Assembly (NCBI GenBank): GCA_036435485.1 | Contig: CM071595.1 | Location: 103,904,580-103,968,579 of the forward strand | Source: Saposhnikovia divaricata | Taxonomy: Eukaryota > Streptophyta > Magnoliopsida > Apiales > Apiaceae | DNA length: 64,000 bases | Reading direction: 5' to 3' | Shown: one piece after another, positions 10,739 through 24,300 of the stretch | How positions within the stretch are numbered: the stretch's first letter is position 1 | Layout: each line of letters opens with the position of its first letter | The notes under the pieces: generated by a model | Database searches by the model: none | Seen by the model: only the letters and a program-made list of their open reading frames with translations | What the model was told of the DNA's origin: nothing | Position numbers and translations under genes: made by a program

Positions 10739-13260
10739 GGCATGACAGTTGTAACCAATGAGAAGAATGAACTCATTCCTACTCGGACAGTCACAGGATG
10801 GAGAATATGGATGGACTATCGCAAGGTGAACAAGGCCACCAGAAAAGATCATTTTCCTCTTCCATTCATCGATCAAATGCTGGATAGGTTGGCTGGCCAT
10901 GAATATTACTGCCTTCTCGATGGTTATTCAGGCTATAATCAGATTTGTATCGCCCCAGAAGATCAGGAGAAGACCACATTCACTTGTCCTTTTGGCACTT
11001 TTGCTTTTCGTCGAGTTTCTTTCGGGCTATATGGTGTACCGGCTACCTTTCAGAGATGCATGATGGCCATATTCTCTGACATGATTGGAATAAATGTGGA
11101 GGTTTTCATGGATGACTTTTCAGTTTTTGGAACTTCGTACGATGAGTGCTTGCACAACCTGAGCCTAGTGCTGAAAAGATGTGTTGAGACTAATCTGGTG
11201 CTCAATTGGGAGAAATGTCATTTCATGGTGCAAGAAGGAATCATTCTTGGGCACAAGGTATCTAGTAAAGGGCTCGAGGTGGATAAGGTAAAAGTAGAGA
11301 CTATTGAACGACTGCCTCCTCCAGTCTCAGTTAAAGGAATCCGTAGCTTTCTTGGACATGCAGGTTTCTATCGACGATTCATACAAGACTTCTCCAAAAT
11401 TTCTAAGCCATTGTGCAATTTGCTGGAGAAAGACAAACCTTTCAAGTTCGATGATGATTGCTTGACTGCTTTCGAGCTATTGAAGAAGAAGTTGACATCA
11501 GCCCCGATTATTACAGCACCTAATTGGGAAGAGCAATTCGAGCTAATGTGCGACGCTAGCGATTTTGCCGTGGGAGCTGTGCTTGGTCAACGAAAGAAAA
11601 ATGTTTTTCATGTGGTTTACTATGCTAGTAAAACCCTTAACGATGCACAGCTAAATTACACCACTACGGAGAAAGAGCTTTTGGCAGTTATCTATGGTTT
11701 TGAGAAATTCAGGTCCTATTTGCTTGGGACGAAGGTGACAGTCTACACTGATCATGCAGCCATTAGGTATCTATTTTCAAAAAAAGAGTCTAAATCACGA
11801 TTGATTCGTTGGGTTCTTCTGCTGCAAGAATTTGAGCTTGAAATAAAAGACAGGAAGGGGACAGAAAATCAGGTAGCCGATCATCTATCGCGGTTGGAGG
11901 AGCATGGTAAGGATAAGACACTAATCAATGAATCATTCCCATATGAGCAGTTGTTCGTAGTGCACGGAGAAGTGCCATGGTTTGCAGATATTGTGAATTA
12001 TCTGGTGAGCAACGTCATTCCGTCAGAATTCTCTTATGCCCAAAAGAAGAAGTTTTTGCATGATGTGAAGTGGTATCGATGGGATGAACCATTCTTGTTC
12101 AGGCAGGGAGCAGATCAGGTTATCAGGAGATGCATTCCTTACAATGAAACGGAGGAGATTTTGCGAGATTGCCACTCTACCACATACGGTGGTCATTATG
12201 GTGGAGAGAAGACCGCGGCTCGAGTACTTCAGGCAGGATTCTTCTGGCCAACCTTGTTTAAAGATTCTCATCAATTTGTATTGGGATGTGACCGCTGTCA
12301 ACGGGTTGGAAATATCTCCAAGAGGAATGAGATGCCTCTCAACATGCTTCTTGAAGTTGAGATTTTCGATGTCTGGGGGATAGATTTCATGGGACCATTT
12401 GTCTCATCTTGCAACAACCAGTACATCCTGCTACCGGTAGACTATGTGTCCAAATGGGTAGAAGTCAAAGCTCTGCCTACAAACGATGCTAAAGTGGTGA
12501 TAAACTTTCTGCACAAGAACATATTTACCCGTTTCGGAACTCCACGGGCAATAATCAGTGATGAGGGGACACATTTTTGCAATCAAAAATTCACTGCATT
12601 AATGGCAAGGTACCGTATGACACATCGGGTTGCAACAGCGTATCATCCTCAAACTAATGGTCAGGCAGAAGTCTCCAACAGGGAAATCAAGCGGATTTTG
12701 GAAAAGGTGGTGAATCCTTCAAGGAAAGATTGGTCCTTGAAGCTAGACGAAGCTGTTTGGGCATACAGAACCGCGTATAAAACACCCCTAGGTATGTCTC
12801 CTTTTCAGTTGGTGTATGGTAAGGTTGTCATTTGCCTGCCGAGCTTGAGCACAAGGCATACTGGGCTTTGAAGAAATTGAACTTCGACATGAAAGTTGCT
12901 GGAGAAAAGAGGATGCTTCAACTGAATGAGCTTGATGAGCTTCGTCTACAGGCTTATGAGAATAACAAGCTGTACAAGGAAAAGGTCAAGAGATGGCATG
13001 ATAGAAGGTTGGTACATAAGACATTTGTACCGGGTCAAATGGTTCTACTTTTCAACTCTCGGCTAAGACTTTTTCCTGGAAAGCTCAAGTCAAGGTGGTC
13101 AGGTCCGTTCACGGTTAAAACAGTGTTTTCGCATGGTGCAGTGGAAATTTTTGATAAGTCACCTGATCAGTCTTTTAAGGTGAATGGGCAGAGGCTTAAG
13201 CATTATCATGGGGGTACGGTGAACCGGGATGAATTCACCGCTTTTCTTACCCCAGCATGA
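10739..13260 (+). pseudogene. RT, RNase H and integrase of the Athila-like element
   Basis: The same frame continues after the TGA. The RT fingers and palm follow (WRIWMDYRKVNKAT, FPLPFIDQMLDRLAGHEYYC) with the catalytic FMDD at 11105-11116. RNase H begins CDASDFAVGAVLGQ (about 11550) and includes TEKELLAV and TDHAAI. The integrase zinc finger is HSTTYGGHYGG to CDRCQR (12175-12300). The catalytic core has D near 12383, D near 12560 and E at 12668-12670, the DD35E spacing. The frame changes near 12824, and the last integrase part runs on at 12832-13260. All catalytic residues are present, so the damage is limited to one upstream stop and one late frame change. Confidence 0.9.
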
Positions 13261-14092
13261 TCGAGTTACAGAAGGAACGTCCGGCTAAATGACGTTAACG
13301 ACAGCGCTTCATGGGAGGCAACCCATAGGTTTGGTGTTTTTATGTGTGGTTTGATTTTGTGTGATTTTGTTCAGTTTGCAGGCCATTGGCGAGTTGCAGG
13401 ATTAACCTCAGTTTGGAGCTCATTTCCACCACCTGATTCACCGCCCGAGGAGGGCGACGATGCCGACAGTAAGGGGAGTTTTCTTTTATCCTTTATCTAT
13501 ACCTTCAATGAGGACATTGAATATTTTATGTTTGGGGGGTGATTTAGGATATTTGATTAATCGAGTCATAGTATTGTATATAGGTTCATGTAGTTCATAA
13601 TGCACACCATGCTAGTTTTATTTCATATAATTCATATTCTGCAAAAAAAATAAAAAAAAATTGCATATTCATGATTAGTTGCATATCATATTTTCCTTCA
13701 TCCCGTAGCACTTGGTAGTTCCGTTTAGTAGTCAATGATGAAGTTGAGTGTGATAATGATAGATAGAGGGCTGATTTAAATACTTATGAATTGACGTGCA
13801 TGTTACAGAAACACAATCTTACACAACTCATCGGTTGCTTTTGGGCTAGGTTAAGGTCATGCTTGTTTGGTTGTTGAAATTTAATCACCTGATTATATTT
13901 GGAATTTTCTTTATTCCCTTGATAGCGTAGAATCACTAAATATAAGTTTGGGGGAAACCAGGGTTCATGCTAGTTTGTGTGTAATTGTTAATAATGGATA
14001 GGTGTCAATTGGCTAGTAGCCAGCTCATATTTATATGAGTAGTCTAGGGTTGGAATTGAGAATTCTTATTCCAGATTGCATATAAAAAAAAT

Positions 14093-14130
<38 letters not shown>

Positions 14131-14728
14131 AAAGAGTGTTATGCTATTGTGAGTATGCAGAATTGGCCAGGATGAGCTCTTTAATACTCGAGCAATTAAG
14201 TTCTAGGGGACTCAAGCCTAGTGACCTAAGACTTTTCCGGTCTGGGATCCACTAACCTAACGCTCCCTACATGGGTATTATTGTATAAGCCTTTTGGGGT
14301 CTCATCCATTGCACGGTCAAATAAGCATGTGTGTTGTGTATAGTATTATACGTCTTAGTTGTTAGTAATAAAGCATGAATTCCTGTCTAAACTCAAATGA
14401 TGATGGAGGTGTTTCTAAGTTATGAAGTGTCTAGCGTTCATTCTATTTATAAACTTGTGATTGTCTTGGCGAAGAATAAGTATGGCTTTGATCTAGCGCT
14501 AGGAGTAATTCTGATGAGCATTGCACACACGCACGTTTCTGTACTTGTACATGTTAATATGCGGGTATTTAGTCGATCTCTATTTGGAATCTTCACATTC
14601 TCTGAGTCACTCTGCTAAATTGGTTATTGCTTTGCTTATGGGATCCTTGCATCAGTTGCATTCATGCATTTAGAGGTAGTCGAGTCTGTTTTCGCTTGAG
14701 GACAAGCATCAGTTTAAGTTTGGGGGTG
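13261..14728 (+). other. 3' non-coding region and polypurine tract of the Athila-like element
   Basis: No env-like frame is present. A short open stretch at 13342-13542 ends in ...NEDIEYFMFGG over a G-rich, polypurine-like sequence (about 13530-13542). A-rich tracts lie at 13641-13661 and 14084-14135. The polypurine tract proper (TTTGGGGGTG, 14719-14728) touches the 3' LTR. Confidence 0.75.
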
Positions 14729-16045
14729 TGATAAGTGAATTTTATATCCACTTATTATGCGCTAAATGGCCTAGATTGATGGTTTATCCTTAAGTATGTT
14801 GTGTCTTTTAATTCATTTTTGTTGTGTTCCAGCATTTGTTGTGCAGAACTCGCAACTTTAGGTATCGTGGCGATAAAAGGCTAAAAACGGTGAAATTTTG
14901 CTCTAATTCGGAATTAAGAGTTGCCAAAAGAATTATCATAAAGAAATTCTGAGTGATATATTCTTAAAGCAGAAATCCCAGTTGGAATTGATATATTTTC
15001 TGTTAAGCAAAAGGAATCCAGTTTCAGATCCTCAGCAGGCCGTAATTTACACCTGAACGAGCAAGGAGAAAATAGAATTATCACAAAAAGATGGAAAGCG
15101 ATATATTCTTAAAAAGAAAGTCCCGGTTGGAATTGATATATTTTTCTTTATGCAAAAGGAGTCCAGTTCCAGGCCCGCAATAGACCGCAGCTTAAGAATT
15201 AAGGATTTATTTATATTAATAAATATTTAATTTAATTAGGAAATTATATTTTTAAATATCTAATAATATTAGATATTTATTTTTATAATTTCTGGATTAA
15301 ATTAATTATTTATTAATTAAAGATAAAAAGCTATGCGGTTTAAAAACAATTTTTCCGGACATATAATTATCAAAGCAGTGCAGAGTGTTGTGGTCAGCCA
15401 AGGAAGTAAAAAAAAAAAAAAAAGCAAAAGCAAAAGAAAGAAAGCAATTGTTTTGTAAGCATAAAGGACTGTCGGCAAAACAAAGAAAAAAGAGAAAGGA
15501 AAAAAAAAGTAAAGGAAAAGAATTGAATTGTAAGATTGGTCTGCTTGGTGTGGGAGACACGCGCTCAATTCCTTCTTCTGTCTGTAGCGCGTGGACGCCA
15601 CGCGCGTGGCCTGCGACTGGGCATGGTTGAGTGCAGTTAGTGGATGGCTGTTGATTGAAGCTTTCGGCCTGTTTAAATTAATAGTGTGGGCTGCTGTATT
15701 ATATTTTTTGTAATTCTTTTTATTTCTTTTTAATTTTATTTTATTAATTGGTGTGCTAATTTTTTGCTATAAATAGGTGAGTTCTCAAGCTCAAAAATCA
15801 CACAACATTTTGGAGAGCAATAAATTCTCTCTTGTATTCTCTCTTTTTTTCTTGTAATTTTAAGTTTCATTTTTATACACTTTAAATTTTTGCAATTTTA
15901 GTATAATTGTTATTTTGGTTGAAGAATTTACGGGGATTATTTGGAGCGCTCTTTTCTTTCATTGGAAGCTATTTCGGTTCTACTTTCTAACTCTTGTAAT
16001 TTTCATATTTAATTTATCGTAATTTTTAATTTAGTTTTATTATTG

Positions 16046-16127
<82 letters not shown>

Positions 16128-16933
16128 GATTTCAATTAATCCCATGATGACGATTCGTTTAATTATGAACTAATCGCCGTCATGGGATTCTAATGGATTT
16201 ATTTAAATAATTTAGTAATTCGATGCCTTAATAATTTGTATTATGATAAAAATTCAGATTGCCTAATGTGGTTGCGCTTAATTTATTAGATGCGTAGCTA
16301 ACGTCTAAATTATTAATTCCTAATGAATGCGAAAGTGGATTTAGGAATTTAGAATTTGCCATGTTAGCATAGGTTCGTAATTGTCATGTACATTTACGAT
16401 AAGTGATAGGATTTTTTTCACATCACCCTATGTAGTCATAATAAGGGAATTTATTCGTAAACCAATTATGTTTTCAAATCTTATAGACATATAAGGTCTA
16501 AACATAAAAGGTGTCCTCGCGACTTCTATCTTTTTAAGTGGATGTTTGTGTGGTTTGATATAAGTTAAGACTGAAAGGCGCTTATGTTATTTTCGTGTTC
16601 CCGACTAGCTTTCGTAAATTATCAAAATTACTTTGAAATTAAGGCATCAATTCTAAATGAAATAAATAATGAAATTAGAATCCCATGTTTTTCTCATATA
16701 AATTTTCATTTAATTAAATTAATTAGTCCGAATTATTTAATATTACTAATTTAATTAATCAATTAGAAAAATACAAAAATACCCACTTTTGATATTTATT
16801 CAAGCAGTTTGTTGTTTTATCATACGTCGTTGCTTAAATATTATTTCTGAACAAACACCAAGTCTCTGTGGGAACGAATTTATTATATTACTTGTGACCG
16901 CGTACACCTGCGCAGTTAGTTTTCGAACCAACA
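14729..16933 (+). repeat. 3' LTR of the Athila-like element (2205 bp)
   Basis: Near-identical to 5438-7676, with TATA box (15768-15775), (ATT)n tract (16048-16114) and hairpin (16138-16189). It ends CCAACA at 16933 and is followed by the target duplication GCTTT. Confidence 0.95.
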
Positions 16934-18439
16934 GCTTTCCCAGTCTTTTCTTTATCAATCACATCCTTCTTATCATCTTATTCTTATTTACTTCTGTTAT
17001 TTACTTTCACCTTCATCTCTTTATTGAGATATCTTTTGCACTTGGTACCTCCTTATTGGTATCCCGTTACATTTACTCTATAATCCTCACATTATTCCAA
17101 TTTAAATTCTCCGAAATGAATCTGGCCGATCCCTTTAACTTAGATTCAATATAATCTACTTCTATCAACTTATTTCTCATCATTTATTCTTTTCTACCCG
17201 CGGTTTTCCACAGGTTGTCTTTTGTAAGTCAGACCAGGTCGTACATCTACCTGCTTGCACTCTTATCATCTGTTGAGCATCTGCGTTTTACTGGTGTAGC
17301 TTTGCCACATGAAACACATTACTACCATGCTATAAGCTTTGGGGGTAAAACTGGGTCGAATGCCACCTTCTGAACACTTTTAAACTCTCAGGTGGCCTAA
17401 TAAGTCTCGGGCTCAACTGCCCTTCTCTCTAAATCTCATTAATTCTTTCTATGGGAATACATTTAGCATCATGAATCATCAACCTCATATTCTCTATCTT
17501 GTTTGCGCAGAAGTACACTAACACAAACTTGCTTGTCATTCATCAACATGCCATTTAGCTTATCAATAGCAGCACTTTCTTTATCTTTACGTTGTCATCT
17601 ACTTTCTTAGAAGAATCACCACCGCTTGTTGTTTACGTAGTGCGTTAATAGCTAACCATACGGGTTTTAATCCTTTAGGGAGACAAAGTAATCACTATTC
17701 CTTATCCATAAGGAACACTTCCTGAACTTGATGTAGATATTACCTGGAGTAGATAAAATTGCAGAAGAGTTTCAAGCATCGCAGCTATGTCAGGTTGATG
17801 AAACTATCACTCATGCAGCTTCCATAAAAGACTGGAAGCTTAACGGTTTACTTCATCAATTTTTTGTATCATGGTCCTGGTTTGTCTCAAAACGGGACCT
17901 TCTAAGTTACGTAATATGCTTAAGACTCCATCTGGAATCGAATCTTTACTTAAACTATTATTACCTTCGATTCTTGCACAATCATTAAAAGGAATGTAAT
18001 TTCCTCCACTCCGATATGACCTTCAAGGTCTTTCCAAATATCATTTTGTTTCTTCGGTATGAACATTTGGAATTATTCCTTTATACTTAGACTGTCGTCC
18101 ACCTCATTGGCCTTTCCTGATAATAATAATTCCTTGTAATCCATGTTTTCTAGATACATTCCAATTCAAATTTTTCTACCTCATTCCCATCACTGTTGGG
18201 AGAAAGCATTCTCCCTTAAGCTCTGCTAAAGGAGAAAAATATATCTATCAGTCTTTTTCCATAAGTCCTTGCTTCCACCTACCCGTGGGAACTTTATCAC
18301 GTTTATTCCCAATCCTACTTAGGATACTTCTTTTCTTAGTTCTTTCCTTATCTTAGGATAATCTCAACCTTTATAGGTTCAATCCATACTTCCTCAGGGT
18401 TTCATACATGCCTCATCTGGCATTATTGTTACTATGTCA

Positions 18440-18660
18440 TACATTCCTTACTAAACTTCCATTTTGAAGTTCGGAGTATTACCTTTTTCCTTGTAAGGTT
18501 TCTTAGGTCATCCTCATCATTCCTCCTGTATTTACTGGGTACAGGATATATCAAAACGTCATTGATCAATACTCTAATAATTCTATCTATGTTCTTTCCA
18601 GAACTCTTTTTAATAATCCTTACCGGTCATTGTTGCCTTAGCAAGTCCAACTCATATCAT
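18440..18660 (-). pseudogene. Degenerate RT-like segment of element A
   Basis: Minus-strand reading gives YEF, then after about 30 codons VLINDVLIYP, then DEDDLRN and TSKWKF. These resemble in order the gypsy RT motifs HYEF, VFIDDVLIYS, HEDHLR and FSKCEF. In-frame stops and the altered catalytic motif show it is dead. The match was judged by eye and no alignment was run. Confidence 0.45.
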
Positions 18661-20289
18661 CTGAATTCATAATGTCGTTATTAGGGTTATTGCCATCCCT
18701 TGTGCATTTCCCAGGGTTTGTCTTAATTTATGGATATCCTATCCTTAATTCAATTGCCAAGGAATTCTTGCATCCTATAATTGGCAATCAGATCATGTAT
18801 CCTTTAATAAGGGTCTCTTTTCAACTGTTCTCATTTGATAATCGATTGGTAACTTAATGCCACCCTCTTCTTTCAGATAGTTGTCAGCCTATTTGGCCTT
18901 CCAAAAGGCAACGTATGCCTATCTGATCTCTTACAGAACTTGGTAATGGTAGCAAGGATGTTTTGGAAGATATTGGTCGAGTTCAACGTGAACCTCTTAG
19001 TACTTATCGTTCTTTTCAAAGGTTCTTGCCTTAGACAAAATTTCTACAGCATACTGATCCATCTCTGACCATTTCTATACTCTCTTCATAAACCTTCATT
19101 GTTTACTTCCCTTAGTCATAATATATTCATGGTATTTATAATACCCTAACATCATACATCTCAAGTCATTATACTTCCATTTTTACTCGTAATCTTGGGC
19201 AATCATATACACATGAATCACTTTAGTACGGGTGACCCTATTCCAAACGTCTAGTAAATTCCCAATCCAAACATGGGTTGCAAAGGGTTCAGTAGAAGAT
19301 TCCTACAATCTCATTAATATTTCCGTTATATCAGAAGCCCTTGCAGTCGGTGCTTACTTAGAAGCAACCCTGCTTTGTCCTTTCATTGCTGGTCTAGTCA
19401 CTTGATAGTCCTTTGTGACTTGGCCTCAACTGGCCACACTAAAATAAAATATATGATTTTAGGGGTTGGCTAATAACATTACTTTTCTAGCAATTGCTGG
19501 CATAGTGCCTTCTTCTTTAATACCTTTCTACCTTTCCAAAACTTTACTTCATATAAGTCTTAATCGGCTACTCAGCGCCGTCTTCGGTCACCTTTCCTCT
19601 ATTTTTATCTTTTCAACTATTCTTATCACTCCCACGTGCCACGCAAGCTTACCATTCCTGGCATAACGGCCTTTTCACTTAAGTCAATCCCGAAGTTTCT
19701 TAGTCCTGCTGGTTTCTTACTTACATTTCCTGTTTTCGTCCATTCCCACTTCATCATTGTATTTCTACAATCAATCGCGATAACCGGGGTCTGTCCACCA
19801 ACCCATATAGCGGCTACTTTACCCAATTCATGGGTTTCACCCCAGTTTTTACTCTTTTCCATGATGTTCTCTGATAATCAGAAAGACAAGGTTTGCCAAC
19901 ATTCGTTGAAGTTCTTCCCAGAATTAGGGAAATTTTGGTCAATCTATCCTTCTACTGGTAACATTAAGAAGACCAGTTTCGAAACCTGAAGAATAGTTCT
20001 ATGAACCTCCAAGCAGGTAGAACCATAAGCAGTCATAATTAACGAAATAATCATCATCAGATTGGAAGTTTAACCACTGGAGAGGAACCAATTATAAACA
20101 TCCCTTAGAAGGGAATAAACAGTTTCAAACTGAAACCTGTCACAACATCCTGATACCTATACGTCCTGATATTCAATATTACCAAATGTCAGTCTACCTA
20201 ACCACTAGTCTCAGAAGGAACATTACCGTCGGAGTTGGTTGTTCCACAAAAATTGGCACTACTAAGACCATCCGAACCTGGTGAACCGT

Positions 20290-20404
20290 GCTGTCCGAAT
20301 GCATCCGCAAGTACTTTGTCGTGCTTCGCAAGCACACATCCTAATCTTTTATGCGAAGCGTCGTTGGAAGCACAAAGTCTCCTTTTTCCATTAAACAATG
20401 CCAA
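20290..20404 (-). pseudogene. Degenerate RNase H-like segment of element A
   Basis: The minus-strand frame reads NDASHKRLGCVLAKHDKVLA, close to the start of gypsy RNase H (DAS..GLGCVL.QHGKVIA). It lies 5' of the RT-like segment on the same strand, the reverse of the usual order. Confidence 0.45.
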
Positions 20405-21350
20405 CTCTTGGTCATTACCACTTTCATCTTTTAGCTCCAGGAAGATTTTCTCACATTTTTCTCTTTAACTGCTGATCGTATTACTTGATCTGTTATAATT
20501 CCGCGTCGGAGTAAACTTAAGGTAACTACTATAATCCATTCAAAGAAAAGAAAGAATTTAATATTCCTCTAAATCACATGCATCTAACGTTTCTGGTTCA
20601 TCATTTCACTGAGTTAAATTAACCCTATACTTAGTCTCTGACAATAGTCTCATTACGAGTTCATCTTGACTCACTGGTCTTATCTTCCGGTAGGTTCTGA
20701 GATCATTGTCTTGCTTACTACTTCCTTATATAACTTTATCCAATCATGTTGTCACTTCCCAATGTTTTCACTTTCTAACCGATTCATTCATAAAATGGAC
20801 ATTTTCCTGAATAAAAAAACTTCATCAACCTCAATTTGGCTCCATAAATTACAACCTATGACATCTGCCTTCTCATGGCGAATTATTACTGACAATATTC
20901 ATATTTATTCATTTATCAAATGATATGGCACTTACTGCCTCTAATCAACTATTCCTAGGGACTTTGTTCCTCGTCTTATATCGATGCCTTTGATAATCAT
21001 ACATCCCTTTAGCACTCTTTTCGTTAATATGAAAGTCTCTAATGATTCTCATTTATTCCCGTATAAGATCTCAAGTAATTCTTCCAATTCGTCTTACTTG
21101 CTGGTACTACCTCCAGTAGTCCGGCCACGAATCCAACATGAATCTTCAGTTCTCTTGCTAATAGCTTAGTTCTTTATGGTCACTTTTCTGAGCACTATAC
21201 CTTAATCATCTCAGTCTTTCTGGCTACATCCCTCATTCCTCGAGGGTAAGCTCCTTATCCTAACAGGATTTTCCTTATCTGCTGGAACCTCTTCCGGGTC
21301 TCCAGTAGGGTACTCTATTGAATTTACCCGCTGATCTTCAACATATAATA

Positions 21351-24300
21351 AAGCATCGAGTGCGCCTTGTGCGAGTCATCTGGTCTAGCTGTTGTTGTGA
21401 TATAATAATAAAGCAAGGGTGAGCAATAGCCCACCAACAATAATATATAACTGAATGATAATATATAACAGTTCAAAAGTATCTTTCAAACCATATGCCA
21501 TGCATTTACGGAAATGATGCCAGAATAACATGAACGATGAAGTTACGAGGTAACTCAAAATGCATATATAGGTGGGAATATCTGCTATGTCAAAGATAAG
21601 CCAGATATCATCATTTATCATATTAAGAGGAACTTGCAAGGAAAATATTGCAATTCCAGTTATTAACATTTTTCGAAGTCTTACAACCTGAAAGAAGTCT
21701 CTTCGATACGTGTTGCGGAAGACACCGTCAACCTGAAAGAAGTCTCTTCGATACGTGTTGCAGGGAATTCCCAATTTGGGAGATGAACCAATACTGGAGT
21801 CATTACGCGCCAGCTGTCCCATTCCCTGATGATCAGTCGGGGATGGTACAGCCCAATATAGTTTACTACCGGTAGAAGGAAGAACTGACGGCTCCACTTG
21901 TAGATTGCCTTAATAGTAACTCCCTGGCCAATGATTAGGCCTTGTGATGGACCGCGCGACTCGGCCTCTTACACACGACTCCTAGTTCGAATAAATCCAC
22001 AACATTGAAACGTAGAGTTTGTCCTCCTTTCCCCAAGTGAAATACTTGTTGATAAGACTCCACAAAGTAGTCGTATCTAGTTGGAAAGGAAAATTCACCA
22101 TCATTTCCCAAGCTTTTGCTTGTTAATGGATATCAACTTGTTCCAACAATCTTACCCCTCGAATGATGAGAAGGTACACACAGACTTAATGAGTCCATAG
22201 CAACCAAGTTGCGAGTGAAAAGGATAAATGATGACCGGGAAGTCAACAAGATAAATAACATTGCTCAAGTAGGTTCCCCTATAATATGGAAGTTTGAGCG
22301 AGCATTTAAATCCTTTTAAGATAGATTTAAATGAAAAATAAAGAGTTAGGAACCTTTCCTTGATAAAATAGTCGTAAAAAGACTCCGAAATATTTTACAT
22401 AATATCTGGAGGTGAAGGGTAATCTCCGAATAATATAAATCATTTTAAAAAGAATTTTAAAAGAATTAAATAAATATTTCAAGAATATTTATTTACTCAA
22501 TAATAATTACGGAATATTATTAACTCATAATATTGCTCGTAAGTAATCCTCGAATGAATATATGGAATTATTTAATAAAATAAATCTCTCCTTAAATGAA
22601 TATTCGAAATAATATTCATTAAATAATTAAACTCCAATAAATATTTAAAATAATATTCAATAAATAAGTCAAACCTTAAATGAATATTTGAAAATAATGT
22701 TCATCTAATATTTAATCTTCTAAATGAATATCCCAATAACATTCATTTAATAAATAATCTTCTAGATGAATATCCAAATAATATTCATTTAATAAATAAT
22801 CTTCTAAATGAATATCCAAATAATATTTATTTAGTAATCAAAACTTTAAAGGAATAATCGAAATAATATTCCTTAAGTAAATAGAACTTCCAATGAATAT
22901 TTTAAAATAATATTCATTAAGTACATAAAACCTTAAATGAATATTCGAAAGTAATATTCATTTAATAAATAATATTCTAATGAATATCAAAATAATATTC
23001 ATTAAATAATCAACTCTAAATGAATATTCGAAACTAACATTCATTTATTATCTCTCGCCTGAGATAATACTCGAATAACATTCCTCGAAATATTTCCAAG
23101 TAATTGATACTTTATGGAATATAATAACGTTTAACAATAACATTCCTCTGATAAATAATAATCTGTCGTTGGAATCCCTCCGGGTTTCCACGACTATCTA
23201 TAACTCAAAATACCGACTCCCGATCTATATTTAGAATGAATATCATATGCCCTTCGCTAAGGGTCTTACCAAAACAATCCGGCTTATTACTGATAAATCG
23301 TATCTAGTCTATAAGCCAATATCAATTCAGAGAACAAGTATCACAAAAACCAGAGTCACAATATAATTGGAAACAGGCATGCATGCGATGGCATATGTAA
23401 AACAGAAATCATATACATATATTATCACAACAACAGGTTCAAAGGTTTGAACACTTGCCTGGTAATCAGGTGTGGGTGGAGATAGCGTGTCCTGGGTTTG
23501 CTCGATGATCTATAAACAATTAGAACATTCGAGATTAACCACTTAACACGTTTTAAAATTCTAAGTATAACTTCACTTAAATCGAAACACGTTTTCGAAT
23601 TATCTCGTTATACACCTTTAAATGTAACTCTTTTTATTACTGATACGATCCGACATTCGTTCGTTATTACGACATGTCATCGTACCCACACTCGGTATAT
23701 ACTTAAGTCGTATAAGTTCTAAAGTCGATCGATTACGAACCGGGATTATACTTCGAGTTTTATCATTTTTCTAAGTGTTTTACCAAAGTTATAACCAAGC
23801 GGGTTTTTAGGGGTTCGTTCACGTTTAACTTTGATTCCAACATTTTTATAAAATCGAAAAACGATCCGTTTCACATGAGGTTTTCTCTCACACTTTCCTT
23901 TTTACCTATAGTATTTAATTACCAAGATTTGCCACTGACTTACGTATTTTACGAGGGTTCAATTTCAGTTACGAATTCTCATTTACGGTTTCGAACTACT
24001 TTTAGTATATCGGCCATAACTCCTAAACCGTAAGTCAGAATGTTTCGATTCTTGCGCCAAAACGATCTATGGCTCGAGATCTACAAGGGTATGTCATTTA
24101 TTCATCATGTCCAGAAACTCATCCTAACTGTTATGCACGGTTTTCTAGAGGTTAACGAAAATCGGGCATTACGAGCATACATGTTCTAAATCATGAATAC
24201 AAGCCATAAACATTATCAAATCTGATCTAAAATTCCATTAAAACTCAAATCAAAGACTAGGGTTCTTGAAGTTTATACCTTCCTTGGAGTATGTAAGACC

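Larger units (their letters stand above)
5438..16933 (+). mobile_element. Athila-like Ty3/gypsy LTR retrotransposon, nested in element A
   Basis: LTRs at 5438-7676 and 14729-16933 begin TGATAAG and end CCAACA. A perfect 5-bp target duplication GCTTT lies at 5433-5437 and 16934-16938. The primer site (7683-7700) is of the tRNA-Asp type, and a G-rich polypurine tract precedes the 3' LTR. Between them gag, aspartic protease, RT, RNase H and integrase are readable on the plus strand but broken by stops and frame changes. LTRs over 2 kb, the tRNA-Asp-type primer site and the DLGAS protease motif are typical of the Athila group. No env-like frame is seen between the integrase and the polypurine tract. 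Confidence 0.93.
16939..21350 (-). pseudogene. Decayed internal region of element A
   Basis: This 4.4 kb is purine-rich on the minus strand but full of stops in all frames. Two short similarities can be read on that strand: an RT-like segment at about 18440-18660 and an RNase H-like segment at about 20290-20404. Next to the right LTR (about 21210-21345) a minus-strand frame rich in Glu, Asp and Pro (IEYPTGDPEEVPADKENP) could be a gag start. The order of the RT-like and RNase H-like pieces is not that of a normal pol. I cannot draw domain limits. Confidence 0.45.

Noticed and set aside
19436..19990. Plus-strand frames between 19466 and 19989 as genes
   Set aside because: They are antisense to the decayed interior of element A and show no domain.
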